Below, piece by piece: positions 18,486-26,459 of a stretch of 64,000 nt of DNA. Location of the stretch: contig NZ_JAOQKI010000010.1 of the NCBI RefSeq assembly GCF_025567465.1, forward strand, positions 1 through 64,000. The letters are read 5' to 3'. The translations under genes were made by a program, and so were the position numbers. A model generated the notes under the pieces. It searched no databases. It saw only the letters and a list, made by a program, of their open reading frames with translations, and was not told the origin of the DNA. Origin of the DNA: Roseburia_C amylophila (lineage in GTDB: Bacteria; Bacillota; Clostridia; Lachnospirales; Lachnospiraceae). Every line of letters begins with the position of its first letter. Position 1 is the stretch's first letter.

Positions 18486-18497
18486 GGAGGAACCTCC
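18486..18497 (+). promoter_or_regulatory. dnaB ribosome site inside a perfect palindrome
   Basis: GGAGGAACCTCC is self-complementary and directly abuts ATG 18498. In RNA the GGAGG could pair with CCTCC through a short GGAG/CTCC stem, which would hide the ribosome site unless ribosomes from rplI open it. Confidence 0.4.
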
Positions 18498-19829
18498 ATG
18501 GAAGAGGCACTGGTAAAGCGGATTATGCCAAACAGTCTGGAAGCCGAGCAGTCAGTTATCGGTTCCATGATTATGGATAAAGAAGCAATTATGACAGCCG
18601 GAGAGATTCTCATCGAAGAGGATTTCTATCACAAGCAGTATGGAATTCTGTTTGAATCCATGCTGGATTTGTTTAATGCAGGAGAACCGGTTGACCTGAT
18701 TACATTGCAGAATAAGTTAAAAGAAAAGGATGTGCCGGCGGAAATCAGCAGCCTGGAATTTGTAAGAGACTTAGTAACATCCGTACCGACATCCGCCAAT
18801 GTAAAATATTATGCCAATATCGTCAAAGAGAAGGCAGTTCTGCGTAAGCTCATTAAGACCACCCAGTCCATTGAAGATGAATGTTATCTTGGAAAAGAAA
18901 GTGTTGAAGACATTCTGGCAGATACCGAGAAGAGTATTTTTAATCTGGTGCAGAATCGTGGCGGCGGAGATTATGTCCCGATTAAGCAGGTCGTAATCAA
19001 TGCACTGGATAAGATTGAAAAAGCATCCAAGCAAAAAGGCTCCGTAACCGGAATTGCTACTGGCTTCGTGGATCTGGATTATCAGATGGCAGGTCTGCAG
19101 CCTTCCGATCTGATTCTGATTGCAGCCCGTCCTTCCATGGGTAAAACGGCGTTTGTATTAAATATCGCACAGTATGTAGCCATTCATTCCCAGCAGACAA
19201 CAGCAATATTCTCTCTGGAAATGAGTAAGGAACAGTTGGTAAACCGTATGTTTTCTCTGGAATCAAGAGTTGATGCCCAGAAGCTGCGTTCCGGTAATTT
19301 GACAGATGCAGACTGGGAAATGCTGATTGAAGGAGCAGGCAACGTAGGCCGTTCCAAATTAATCATTGATGATACGCCGGGTATTTCCATATCCGAGCTT
19401 AGAAGTAAATGCCGCAAATATAAATTAGAGTACGATTTGAAATTAATCATCATCGACTACTTACAGTTGATGTCCGGCTCCGGCAGACATTCCGAATCCC
19501 GTCAGCAGGAAATTTCAGATATTTCCCGTTCCTTAAAAGCGCTGGCCCGTGAGCTGAATGTGCCGGTAGTGGCACTGTCCCAGTTGAGCCGAGCCGTAGA
19601 ACAGCGTCCTGACCATCGACCAATGTTATCCGACCTTCGAGAGTCCGGAGCTATCGAGCAGGATGCCGACGTTGTAATGTTCATTTACCGTGATGATTAT
19701 TACAACAAAGACAGTGAAATGAAAGGAATCTCCGAAATCATCGTAGCCAAGCAAAGAAACGGTCCTATCGGAACCGTCAACCTGGTATGGCTGCCTCAGT
19801 ACACGAGATTTGCCAATATGGAGAAATAA
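18498..19829 (+). CDS. dnaB: Replicative DNA helicase DnaB
   Basis: The 443-residue length is normal and no intein is present. The N-terminal DnaB domain (NSLEAEQSVIGSMIMD) is followed by the RecA-like motor with Walker A ARPSMGKTAF near residue 215, Walker B LIIIDYLQLM and the AKQRNGPIG motif near the C-terminus. It unwinds DNA ahead of the replisome as a hexameric ring. It is the last gene of the gdpP-rplI-dnaB transcript and is followed by a terminator. Confidence 0.98.
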   Translation: MEEALVKRIMPNSLEAEQSVIGSMIMDKEAIMTAGEILIEEDFYHKQYGILFESMLDLFNAGEPVDLITLQNKLKEKDVPAEISSLEFVRDLVTSVPTSANVKYYANIVKEKAVLRKLIKTTQSIEDECYLGKESVEDILADTEKSIFNLVQNRGGGDYVPIKQVVINALDKIEKASKQKGSVTGIATGFVDLDYQMAGLQPSDLILIAARPSMGKTAFVLNIAQYVAIHSQQTTAIFSLEMSKEQLVNRMFSLESRVDAQKLRSGNLTDADWEMLIEGAGNVGRSKLIIDDTPGISISELRSKCRKYKLEYDLKLIIIDYLQLMSGSGRHSESRQQEISDISRSLKALARELNVPVVALSQLSRAVEQRPDHRPMLSDLRESGAIEQDADVVMFIYRDDYYNKDSEMKGISEIIVAKQRNGPIGTVNLVWLPQYTRFANMEK

Positions 19830-19833
19830 ACAT

Positions 19834-19873
19834 TCCCGGGTATTGCCTGAAAAAGCAACATCCGGGGTTTTTA
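19834..19873 (+). terminator. Terminator of the dnaB operon
   Basis: CCCGG pairs with CCGGG and TTGC with GCAA around an A-rich loop, followed by TTTTTATATAT. Confidence 0.7.
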
Positions 19874-19910
19874 TATATATGGGTAGAAGGAAAATTTTCG
19901 ATGAAATAAG

Positions 19911-19938
19911 TTGAATATTTTTGTAAAAATCGTATAAT
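19911..19938 (+). promoter_or_regulatory. Promoter of the fic gene
   Basis: TTGAAT at 19911-19916 and TATAAT at 19933-19938 are 16 bp apart. ATG 19987 follows a GGAGG site. Confidence 0.6.
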
Positions 19939-19986
19939 AGAGGAAGAAAATACGCAAGATAATATGTAAGTTAATGGAGGTATCGT

Positions 19987-20979
19987 ATGGGGAAATATAA
20001 ACCGCCTTTTACTATAACAAATAAAATATTATCTCATGTAGCATCTATTTCCGAAAAGATAGGACGTATAACAGCAATCAGTAATCTTGAAGCAAAACCG
20101 CACCTGAGAAAGAATAACAGAATAAAATCGATACATTCCTCTTTGAAAATTGAAGCCAATTCATTGACGTTTGGACAGGTTCGGGATGTAATTAACGGTA
20201 AGACTGTATTTGGTGAACAAAGAGAAATTCAGGAAGTAAAGAATGCCTATGCTGCTTATGAGCGTCTTTCAGAAATTAATCCTTATAACATTCGACAGTT
20301 AAAACAATTTCATGGAATTATGACAAAGTATCTTGTGGAGGAATCCGGTGAATTTCGTTCCGGTGAAGAAGGTGTCTTTAATGGAAATCAATGTATTTTC
20401 ATGGCTCCACCGGCACAACTTGTACCACAGCTTATGGATGAGTTATTTACCTGGATGAAAGAAGCGAAGGATAATGTACATCCACTGATTTTAAGTAGTG
20501 TATTTCATTATGAATTTGTATTTATCCACCCTTTTTCGGATGGCAATGGCAGAATGGCAAGACTGTGGCACACGGCTATTCTCTCTGACTGGAAACCGGT
20601 GTTTGAATATATTCCGATTGAAAGCCAGATTGAGAAGTTTCAGGATGAATATTACGATGCCATTTCCCGGTGCCACGTTGCGGGAGAGTCTACAATTTTT
20701 ATTGAATTTATGCTGGCTCAAATTGATAAAATTCTGGATGATATTTCTGTTCAAATTAGTGAGAAAAATGAATATCTTCCGGAAGCAGTACAAAAATTGC
20801 TTGAAGCTATGGAATATGATGTTCCTTATACAAGCAAAGCGTTGATGGAAAAACTTGGATTAAGTTCGAAAGAGGGATTCCGAAGAAATTATCTTCATCC
20901 ATCACTTAAAATGAATTTGATTCAGATGACGATACCGGATAAACCGAACAGCAGAAATCAAAGATATGTGAAAAGCTGA
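19987..20979 (+). CDS. Fic-domain protein (AMP-transferase type) with built-in inhibitory motif
   Basis: The 330-residue protein has the Fic core motif HPFSDGNGR at residues 181-189; the histidine is the catalytic residue that moves AMP from ATP to a hydroxyl group on a target protein. An N-terminal inhibitory-type motif SLKIEAN lies at 52-58, with Glu56 in place to block ATP binding and Ala where Gly is common. The C-terminal part looks like a winged helix. No separate antitoxin gene is adjacent, in line with an intramolecular brake. The target is unknown. It is a single-gene unit. Confidence 0.9.
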   Translation: MGKYKPPFTITNKILSHVASISEKIGRITAISNLEAKPHLRKNNRIKSIHSSLKIEANSLTFGQVRDVINGKTVFGEQREIQEVKNAYAAYERLSEINPYNIRQLKQFHGIMTKYLVEESGEFRSGEEGVFNGNQCIFMAPPAQLVPQLMDELFTWMKEAKDNVHPLILSSVFHYEFVFIHPFSDGNGRMARLWHTAILSDWKPVFEYIPIESQIEKFQDEYYDAISRCHVAGESTIFIEFMLAQIDKILDDISVQISEKNEYLPEAVQKLLEAMEYDVPYTSKALMEKLGLSSKEGFRRNYLHPSLKMNLIQMTIPDKPNSRNQRYVKS

Positions 20980-20985
20980 TAATAT

Positions 20986-21013
20986 GAGAAAACAAGCAAA
21001 GCAAGTTTCTTAT
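20986..21013 (+). repeat. Possible diverged R2 repeat
   Basis: GAGAAAACAAGCAAAGCAAG followed by TTTCTTA resembles the R2 core (GAGAAACTCGCAAAGC, then GTGTTTCTC) and keeps the flanking pairing. It lies 6 bp after the fic stop, without a clear T tract. Confidence 0.35.
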
Positions 21014-21033
21014 AATTGTCAGGTATTTGGATC

Positions 21034-21102
21034 AAAGAATGTGCTTCAGCACATTCTCGCGCCTGCGGCGGTCGCTTGCGACATCTACCTTATACGCCGC
21101 AG
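21034..21102 (-). repeat. Three-hairpin dispersed repeat R1, copy 2 (lacks hairpin A)
   Basis: The copy reads on the minus strand, starting 7 bp after the stop of the zinc-ribbon gene. Hairpins B and C are intact, with a different hairpin C loop (TGAA), but the leading ACTTTACAGG hairpin and terminator T tract are absent. Confidence 0.8.
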
Positions 21103-21109
21103 TTCCCCG

Positions 21110-21727
21110 CTACAATTCCCGTCCGCATTTCGGACAATACTGAAAGTCTTCTTCTGTCGTAAATCCACAGTAACTGCAATGCTTCATACGATTTTCATAT
21201 CTACCAAAATGCAGGGTATCAAGCGGAATCTTCGTAACCTCTCCTCTGGCAATTGCCTTGCCTAAGTCGGCACTGATTTCGGTGGTGGCATTACAGCAAT
21301 TCATGCGCACATAGTAGTGGCGGTTCCATTTAAACAGCGGAATAAAAAAGAAAGAAAAGAACATGTAAGTCATATACACTTCCAGATGTCCATATTTTCC
21401 GCAGCAATTACATATTTCTAACTGGTCAAAAGCCAGCTTTTTCTCACCATTTGAAATTCCCATAATAAAAAACATAAAGCAAAACCATCCTTCCAGCATC
21501 TTTTGTATACCATAACGCATTTTCCGGATTCCTGCAAATCCATTTTCCTTTATCAAAATCCCATTACCAGACAGAATATGAAGCTTTTCCCCACAGAATG
21601 GACAAAAATCATCCGGCGTAATATCTTTTAAATGTAACTGCCGGTGGCAGACAGGACAGCGGATGGTAAGAACACCGAAAATAATTGCACCGAAAGAAAT
21701 AAAAAGTTACCTAAAAAATCTCCACAT
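21110..21727 (-). pseudogene. Zinc-ribbon membrane protein, 5' part disrupted
   Basis: The longest clean frame starts at a TTG (21556) and gives 148 residues with an internal CCGKYGH motif and a C-terminal zinc ribbon (CSYCGFTTEEDFQYCPKCG). The same frame continues meaningfully upstream: a second zinc ribbon (CPVCHRQLH then DFCPFCG) and a hydrophobic FISFGAIIFGVLTI stretch are encoded at about 21560-21706. That part has no usual start codon. It is cut from an in-frame ATG at 21725-21727 by a TAA at 21707-21709. The simplest reading is a nonsense mutation or lost 5' end in a two-ribbon membrane protein of unknown role. A shortened product from 21556 remains possible. Confidence 0.6.
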
Positions 21728-21732
21728 AGGGC

Positions 21733-21760
21733 TTGACAAATACATAAAAAATATTATATC
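21733..21760 (+). promoter_or_regulatory. Promoter of the lipoprotein gene
   Basis: A consensus TTGACA at 21733-21738 and TATATC at 21755-21760 are 16 bp apart, in a very AT-rich stretch. Confidence 0.55.
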
Positions 21761-21804
21761 TAAAATATAGATTAGTTTTCTATATATAGAGAAGGGGTGA
21801 GTGC

Positions 21805-22668
21805 ATGAAAAATTATAATATTTTAATAGTATTTATTCTAATTTCAATTCTATCTGGTTGTGGTGGAAAAAACTATTTAGGAGAAAAGATAGTGGTTTCT
21901 ACAACAAATCTAAGGTTAATAGAAGACAATAATTCTTTTCTGGAACAGATTGGACAAATAATAGAATCCCAGCAAGAACAAGGTGAAGAATCAGAAGAAA
22001 TAGAGAAAGAAGAGAATGCTGGTAAAGATGAAGATAGTTCTGTGGATAATATAACGGGATTATCAGATTCTATTCCTTTAAATCAAATGGGAATTGGTGA
22101 AGTCTTAAAAGAATGCGATAAAGTATTAAAGGACAGCTATTTGGTTTCTGATGATTGTCAGGTAATGGAAGGTGCATTTTATCTGGAGAAAGATGGAAAC
22201 CTTCTGGGACGTTATGCTGCAAAGTCGGAATTCATTATTTTTGATAAAGTAAATGATAAAAAATATCAGATTTCATTGGATGGCATGGAAAAATCCGTTG
22301 AGGTAAAGGAAATCAAAGAGTCTGAATCAGCAGATACCATGCAGGCTATGCCGTGGGATGCCGTACTGGAAATGGTAAATGCATTGGATTTTGATACGAT
22401 AGCAGAGCCGGAAGATGATTACATTTTACTGAACCTTGCAGGAGAGGTAGAGGTCGGTTCCAATGGAATCAATCCGGCATCCGGCAAAAATAAGAAATTT
22501 TATGCCATCGAAAATGGGACCATGGTGAGTGCAGACCAGCAGATGATACGTGGAAAGCAATATGCACTGGAGCTGACCGGAGCCACGAATGAAGATGGAA
22601 ATGCATTGACAGCGGGCAGCCAGATTGTGGTAAAACATGTTGCAGGAGTCTTCCTGAAATGTCAATAA
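21805..22668 (+). CDS. Uncharacterised lipoprotein
   Basis: The 287-residue protein has a short lipoprotein signal with lipobox ILSGC; the modified cysteine is residue 19. An acidic Glu-rich linker (about residues 50-80) and two small repeat-like modules follow, the first near GAFYLEKDGNLLGRYAAKSE. No known enzyme motif is seen. It should be anchored on the outer membrane face. AAGGGG precedes ATG 21805. It is a single-gene unit with its own promoter; the function is unknown. Confidence 0.7.
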   Translation: MKNYNILIVFILISILSGCGGKNYLGEKIVVSTTNLRLIEDNNSFLEQIGQIIESQQEQGEESEEIEKEENAGKDEDSSVDNITGLSDSIPLNQMGIGEVLKECDKVLKDSYLVSDDCQVMEGAFYLEKDGNLLGRYAAKSEFIIFDKVNDKKYQISLDGMEKSVEVKEIKESESADTMQAMPWDAVLEMVNALDFDTIAEPEDDYILLNLAGEVEVGSNGINPASGKNKKFYAIENGTMVSADQQMIRGKQYALELTGATNEDGNALTAGSQIVVKHVAGVFLKCQ

Positions 22669-22715
22669 TTGTGCGAACAATGCACAATATGTCGGAATAA
22701 TACGATGGAAAATAA

Positions 22716-22745
22716 TTGCACTGACAAAAGCCGCAGCGTTATAAT
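22716..22745 (+). promoter_or_regulatory. Promoter of the MerR-type gene
   Basis: TTGCAC at 22716-22721 and TATAAT at 22740-22745 are 18 bp apart. Confidence 0.5.
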
Positions 22746-22780
22746 TTTAAGGAAGAAGCAGTGGCAAAGGAGGAGCAATT

Positions 22781-23362
22781 ATGGACAAGCAACGGTATAT
22801 GATTTCAGATGCTGCAGCACTTGTAAATGTAGAATCCCATGTACTTAGATACTGGGAAGAAGAGTTAGAACTTACGGTACCCCGCAACGAAATGGGACAC
22901 CGTTATTATACAAAAGAAAACATTGAGCAATTCATGAAGATAAAAGAATGGAAAGAGCAGGGTTATCAGTTAAAGGCAATCAAGCTTTTAATACATAATG
23001 GCGGCAGGGAAGATGCACCGGAGCTATTAGCGGCAACAGCAGCATCGGAGCCGGCAAAGCAGACTCTTTCCACGGAGGTAGAGGACAACACAAGGCGGAT
23101 GGAGCAGTTCCAGCATATGATGGCACAGATTGTAAAAGGTGCGATTGCAGAAAACAATCATGCACTGGGAAAAGAAGTCAGCGAACTGGTGCGGGATTAT
23201 GTATTAAAAGAAATGAATTATCTGATGAGGGAACAGGATGAGGCGGAGGAAGAACGCTATAAGAAACTGGACGAGCTGATTCGTCAGAGCCTGAAGGCAA
23301 AGGGAAAGAAAGAGAAGAAGCTGTTTCATAAGAAACAGGAATGGAAACCAAATGAAGCATAG
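22781..23362 (+). CDS. MerR-family transcriptional regulator
   Basis: The 193-residue protein starts with a MerR-type winged HTH: MISDAAALVNVESHVLRYWE and GHRYYTKENIEQFMKIKEW. A long charged coiled-coil C-terminus follows, ending in a lysine-rich tail. No cysteine metal site or ligand domain is visible, so it resembles the RacA-like or structural MerR branch more than metal sensors. AAGGAGGAG precedes ATG 22781. The target is unknown. Confidence 0.8.
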   Translation: MDKQRYMISDAAALVNVESHVLRYWEEELELTVPRNEMGHRYYTKENIEQFMKIKEWKEQGYQLKAIKLLIHNGGREDAPELLAATAASEPAKQTLSTEVEDNTRRMEQFQHMMAQIVKGAIAENNHALGKEVSELVRDYVLKEMNYLMREQDEAEEERYKKLDELIRQSLKAKGKKEKKLFHKKQEWKPNEA

Positions 23363-23415
23363 CCTCACAAATGAGGGCATAACTACGAGAAACACGCTTT
23401 GCGAGTTTCTCGCAT
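23363..23415 (-). repeat. Post-terminator repeat R2, copy b
   Basis: On the minus strand it reads GCGAGAAAC, then the conserved 16-mer, then CTCGTAG and TTTGTGAG. CGAGAAAC and GTTTCTCG form an 8-bp stem. It directly follows the T tract of the ferredoxin terminator. Confidence 0.75.
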
Positions 23416-23455
23416 AAAAAAAGAAGCTGTGTGGCGAAACCAACAGCTTCTTTTG
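23416..23455 (-). terminator. Terminator of the ferredoxin gene
   Basis: AAAAGAAGCTG and CAGCTTCTTTT form a long stem with T tracts on both strands, so it can act in both directions between the MerR-type and ferredoxin genes. Confidence 0.75.
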
Positions 23456-23470
23456 AATTAAGTACGAAAA

Positions 23471-23641
23471 TTATTCCTGGCTGATAGCTCCTGTAGGGCA
23501 AGCACCTGCACAAGTTCCACACTCGATGCAAGTATCAGCAGCGATTTCGTATTTTCCATCTCCTGCAGAGATAGCTCCAACTGGGCATTCACCTTCGCAA
23601 GTACCGCAGCTTACACATGAATCAGAAATTACATATGCCAT
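23471..23641 (-). CDS. Small 2[4Fe-4S] ferredoxin
   Basis: The 56-residue protein, too short for usual ORF listing, has two CxxCxxCxxxCP motifs: CVSCGTCEGECP near residues 9-20 and CIECGTCAGACP near residues 38-49. It is a clostridial-type bacterial ferredoxin that carries electrons in the cytoplasm, for example for hydrogenase or pyruvate:ferredoxin oxidoreductase. AAAGGAGG lies 9 bp before the ATG on the minus strand. It has its own promoter and terminator, and a perfect palindrome in its leader. Confidence 0.96.
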   Translation of the reverse strand: MAYVISDSCVSCGTCEGECPVGAISAGDGKYEIAADTCIECGTCAGACPTGAISQE

Positions 23642-23679
23642 TTTATCGTCCTCCTTTAAAAATAATAAACAATGTATAG

Positions 23680-23693
23680 GCTAGAATTCTAGC
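23680..23693. promoter_or_regulatory. Perfect palindrome in the ferredoxin leader
   Basis: GCTAGAATTCTAGC is a perfect 14-bp palindrome just downstream of the predicted transcription start of the ferredoxin gene. It may be an operator or a 5' mRNA hairpin. Confidence 0.35.
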
Positions 23694-23701
23694 TTGCAAT
23701 T

Positions 23702-23730
23702 ATTTTAATACAAAAAATTATGATTTACAA
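23702..23730 (-). promoter_or_regulatory. Promoter of the ferredoxin gene
   Basis: On the minus strand TTGTAA (23730-23725) and TAAAAT (23707-23702) are 17 bp apart. Confidence 0.55.
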
Positions 23731-23797
23731 TACCTCTTCCTCATGTACTAAAGAAAAAGCAATCGTGTATATAATTACGGACAAAAGGGAAAACTAA

Positions 23798-23826
23798 TTG
23801 CATATTTTATCGGGAGGGATTATAAT
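23798..23826 (+). promoter_or_regulatory. Promoter of the DUF1858 gene
   Basis: TTGCAT at 23798-23803 and TATAAT at 23821-23826 are 17 bp apart. Confidence 0.55.
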
Positions 23827-23859
23827 AACACCATTGACAACAAGAAGGAGGAAAAGAAT

Positions 23860-24069
23860 ATGGCACAGGTAACCGGAGATACCATGATTGGTGAATTACT
23901 TCAGATTGACGAGAACATTGCACCGATTCTTTTAAATATTGGAATGCACTGCTTAGGATGCCCATCCTCTCAGATGGAGACAATTGAACAGGCAGCAATG
24001 GTTCATGGAATCGAGCCACAGTCTTTAGTTGATGAAATCAATGATTTCCTTGCAAAAGACGGCAAGTAA
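23860..24069 (+). CDS. DUF1858 domain protein
   Basis: The 69-residue protein corresponds to the stand-alone DUF1858 domain. It opens with a GELLQIDENIAPILLNIGM helix pair and the cysteine motif HCLGCPSS near residues 30-37. The family is often found alone or fused to hybrid-cluster and redox proteins, and the two cysteines suggest a disulfide or redox role; its exact function is unknown. AGGAGG precedes the ATG. It is divergent from the ferredoxin gene. Confidence 0.88.
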   Translation: MAQVTGDTMIGELLQIDENIAPILLNIGMHCLGCPSSQMETIEQAAMVHGIEPQSLVDEINDFLAKDGK

Positions 24070-24084
24070 GAAATAGAGACAAAT

Positions 24085-24152
24085 AAAAGACCAGAACAGT
24101 CCGATAATCGAATGCCGTAAGGCTTGAAGATATCGTGTGTTCTGGTCTTTTT
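24085..24152. terminator. Bidirectional terminator between the DUF1858 gene and mecA
   Basis: AAAGACCAGAACA pairs with TGTTCTGGTCTTT around a long loop, with A and T tracts on the two sides. It serves both convergent genes. Confidence 0.75.
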
Positions 24153-24159
24153 ATCTTTT

Positions 24160-24942
24160 TTAAATTTCCGCCAGTACCTGCAGTGCCTGCTCTTTAATCA
24201 GAGGCAGGAAATGCTCATCGAAGTAAGCCTGCGAAGCACGGCTGTATTTCTCAGTGGAAGCGTATTCCGATAAGATGTTGCAGACCTTATTGAAATCTTC
24301 CGGAGAATGGTGTCCCTTGTGCAGTACCAGATAAAAGGCACTCTTATTCGGATTCTTGTAAAGGAAATTCCGGTCGTTATAAAAGCCATTTAAAATACGG
24401 GCAAGATTGCTGATTTTCTCTAAGCTGTCGAAGACGAACAGCCGGGTAATATCTACCACCGGTTCTACGACAGGCTTCGGAGCAGGAGTGGCAGCCTTCT
24501 TGACAGGAGCTTCTGCCGGGGCAGCAGCCTTCACTGACTTGGCAAGTTCGCTCTTCTGCTTCTCCTGAAGCTGTTTGAAGAAGCCTAAAATATCATCGGC
24601 TCCGGCTGCAGGAGTGTTCTTTGCATCTGCAAAATCCGGATATTCATTTTCGTCCGGCTCTGAAAATTTGGAAAACCGGGTGTCTAACTCTTCCGGGTAT
24701 TCTACCTTGGTAATAATAAGCAATACTGTATCTTGTGTCAGGGGAACGGCTTCTATCATAAGAGGCATATCCTCGGCTTCAAATCCAAATTCATAATTCG
24801 CCTGCTGCATCATGTCACGAAACAGGGACTTTGCTTTCTCCGTGCCATATGCTAACTCACTCAGCTTCAGATGGCGGTCATCTAAGTCTGCTCTGGTAAG
24901 TGTGCAGCGAATCTGGTTGTCATTCACTTTTTCAATTTTCAT
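24160..24942 (-). CDS. mecA: Adaptor protein MecA
   Basis: The 260-residue protein starts at ATG 24942, nine bases after AAGGAAG; a GTG three codons upstream sits too close to that site. The N-terminal domain has the MecA substrate-binding sequence (MKIEKVNDNQIRCTLTRADL), a Pro/Ala-rich linker spans about residues 125-165, and the C-terminal domain binds ClpC. MecA delivers proteins to the ClpCP protease. The linker is long, as is common in clostridia. It is a single gene with a good promoter. Confidence 0.9.
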   Translation of the reverse strand: MKIEKVNDNQIRCTLTRADLDDRHLKLSELAYGTEKAKSLFRDMMQQANYEFGFEAEDMPLMIEAVPLTQDTVLLIITKVEYPEELDTRFSKFSEPDENEYPDFADAKNTPAAGADDILGFFKQLQEKQKSELAKSVKAAAPAEAPVKKAATPAPKPVVEPVVDITRLFVFDSLEKISNLARILNGFYNDRNFLYKNPNKSAFYLVLHKGHHSPEDFNKVCNILSEYASTEKYSRASQAYFDEHFLPLIKEQALQVLAEI

Positions 24943-24990
24943 AAAAATCACTTCCTTATCTATAGAAAATTGTATGAAGTTTACGCCTAT

Positions 24991-25019
24991 ATTATAATGG
25001 AATGAAAAATACTTGTAAA
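24991..25019 (-). promoter_or_regulatory. Promoter of mecA
   Basis: On the minus strand TTTACA (25019-25014) and TATAAT (24996-24991) are 17 bp apart. Confidence 0.65.
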
Positions 25020-25071
25020 CCGGTAAAAAATATTAAAGTTTTCTAAAAAGTCTAAAAAAACAGATTTTCTA

Positions 25072-25101
25072 TTGCAAAGCATAATTGCTTTGTGCTATAA
25101 A
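25072..25101 (+). promoter_or_regulatory. Promoter of the kinase/P-loop pair
   Basis: TTGCAA at 25072-25077 and TATAAA at 25096-25101 are 18 bp apart. Confidence 0.5.
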
Positions 25102-25169
25102 CTATTCCAAGAGATGCGTTCCGGTTCCTTTGAAAGAAGGAAGGGGCGGAACATATAGAAACACAAATT

Positions 25170-26453
25170 TTGTTTGACAGATACGAGCTGTTGTCGGAGT
25201 TAGGAAGCGGCGCAGCAGGAAAGGTGTATCTTGCCAGACATCTGAAGTTGGAGACATATCGTGCAATAAAGTGTATTTCAAAGACACGTTCTATGCCGTC
25301 TTCAATTCTTTCTGAAGCGAACATTCTCGCTAAGTTACGACATCCCGGAATTCCAATTGTATATGATATAGAGGAAGATGAAGCCTTTTATTATATCATT
25401 GAGGAATATGTTGAAGGGGAATCGTTAGAGAAGTTGCTTTGGAATACGTCAGTTTCCCAGGAGTATATGATACAGATTGGCATACAGCTTTGCGGAATCG
25501 TTTCATTCCTGCACAGCCAGAAACCATTTCCGGTATTACATCAGGATTTAAAACCGTCACACATTATAGTATGTGGTAATCAGGTAAAATTAATCGATTT
25601 TGGAATTGCATCATATATTACCAGTCGTGGAAAAAATTATCAGAACTATGGAACAAAAGGTTTTGCGGCACCGGAGCAGTACGGGGAATATGAACTGCAT
25701 ACAGTAAGCGATATTTATGCAATCGGGGCTATTTTTTCACTTTATATTAAGAAGCATTCCCACAAAAGCAGCCCGGCATTCCGGCATATCGCACAAAAAG
25801 CCACAAGAAAAAATCCAAACAAGCGTTACAAAAGCGCCGGGGAATTACAACAGGCACTGACCCGTGCGTTAAAGCAGAAGGGGAATCGGAAAGAGCATCT
25901 CTTAAAAAGCATATCTGTTGTGGGGGCAGAATCCGGAGTCGGAACCACCCATATAGCCATTGCACTGACTTCATTTTTTAATGCGGGGGGCGCAAATGCC
26001 CTGTATCGGGAAATTCGGTCCGAAAAGAGGGAAAAGATAAGTAATGTGGTGGAACAAATTGGGCGGAGCCGTGAGGCAGAGTGCGAAGAAGATATCGTCA
26101 TCTGCCGGAATTTCCGGGGAAGTGAGTCAATTGGCAGCGGGGAAGACACACTCATTTTCGATTATGGAGCTGCAGTGGAAGAAGCCTGCATGGAAGAGGC
26201 TGAGATTACAGTACTCGTAGTGAATCTGTCTTTGTGGAAGCGGGAGGCTTCCATGAAAGCCTGGCAAACGTTACGTTGTGTACCAAATCTTAAAATTATC
26301 TGTAATCACAGTAGCCCCATGGAGGCGAGAGAATTTGCAGCTTTCATCGGAAGAGAAGTGTACTGTTATCCGAGGGACACAATGCCATTTGATGGTGGCA
26401 GAGAAAAGGAAGCATTCTTCACACAAATGCTTTCGAAAGAAGGGAGAAGATAA
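25170..26453 (+). CDS. Ser/Thr protein kinase fused to a P-loop domain without Walker lysine
   Basis: Residues 1-235 form a eukaryote-like kinase: glycine loop LGSGAAGKV (11-19), Lys34, catalytic loop HQDLKPSH (124-131), DFG (143-145) and APE (167-169). The Mg-binding Asn of HRDLKPxN is His131. No membrane helix or PASTA repeats follow. Residues 248-427 are a MinD/TadZ-like P-loop domain whose loop GAESGVGTTH has Thr in place of the Walker lysine. A paralogue of this second domain is encoded just downstream. The TTG start at 25170 has no adjacent ribosome site; GGGGCGG at 25143 would better suit a rare ATA at 25155, so the start is uncertain. The cytoplasmic signalling role is unknown. Confidence 0.82.
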   Translation: MFDRYELLSELGSGAAGKVYLARHLKLETYRAIKCISKTRSMPSSILSEANILAKLRHPGIPIVYDIEEDEAFYYIIEEYVEGESLEKLLWNTSVSQEYMIQIGIQLCGIVSFLHSQKPFPVLHQDLKPSHIIVCGNQVKLIDFGIASYITSRGKNYQNYGTKGFAAPEQYGEYELHTVSDIYAIGAIFSLYIKKHSHKSSPAFRHIAQKATRKNPNKRYKSAGELQQALTRALKQKGNRKEHLLKSISVVGAESGVGTTHIAIALTSFFNAGGANALYREIRSEKREKISNVVEQIGRSREAECEEDIVICRNFRGSESIGSGEDTLIFDYGAAVEEACMEEAEITVLVVNLSLWKREASMKAWQTLRCVPNLKIICNHSSPMEAREFAAFIGREVYCYPRDTMPFDGGREKEAFFTQMLSKEGRR

Positions 26454-26459
26454 CAAACC

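Noticed and set aside
20984..21265. Plus-strand ORF after the fic gene
   Set aside because: It crosses R1 copy 2 and is antisense to the zinc-ribbon gene.
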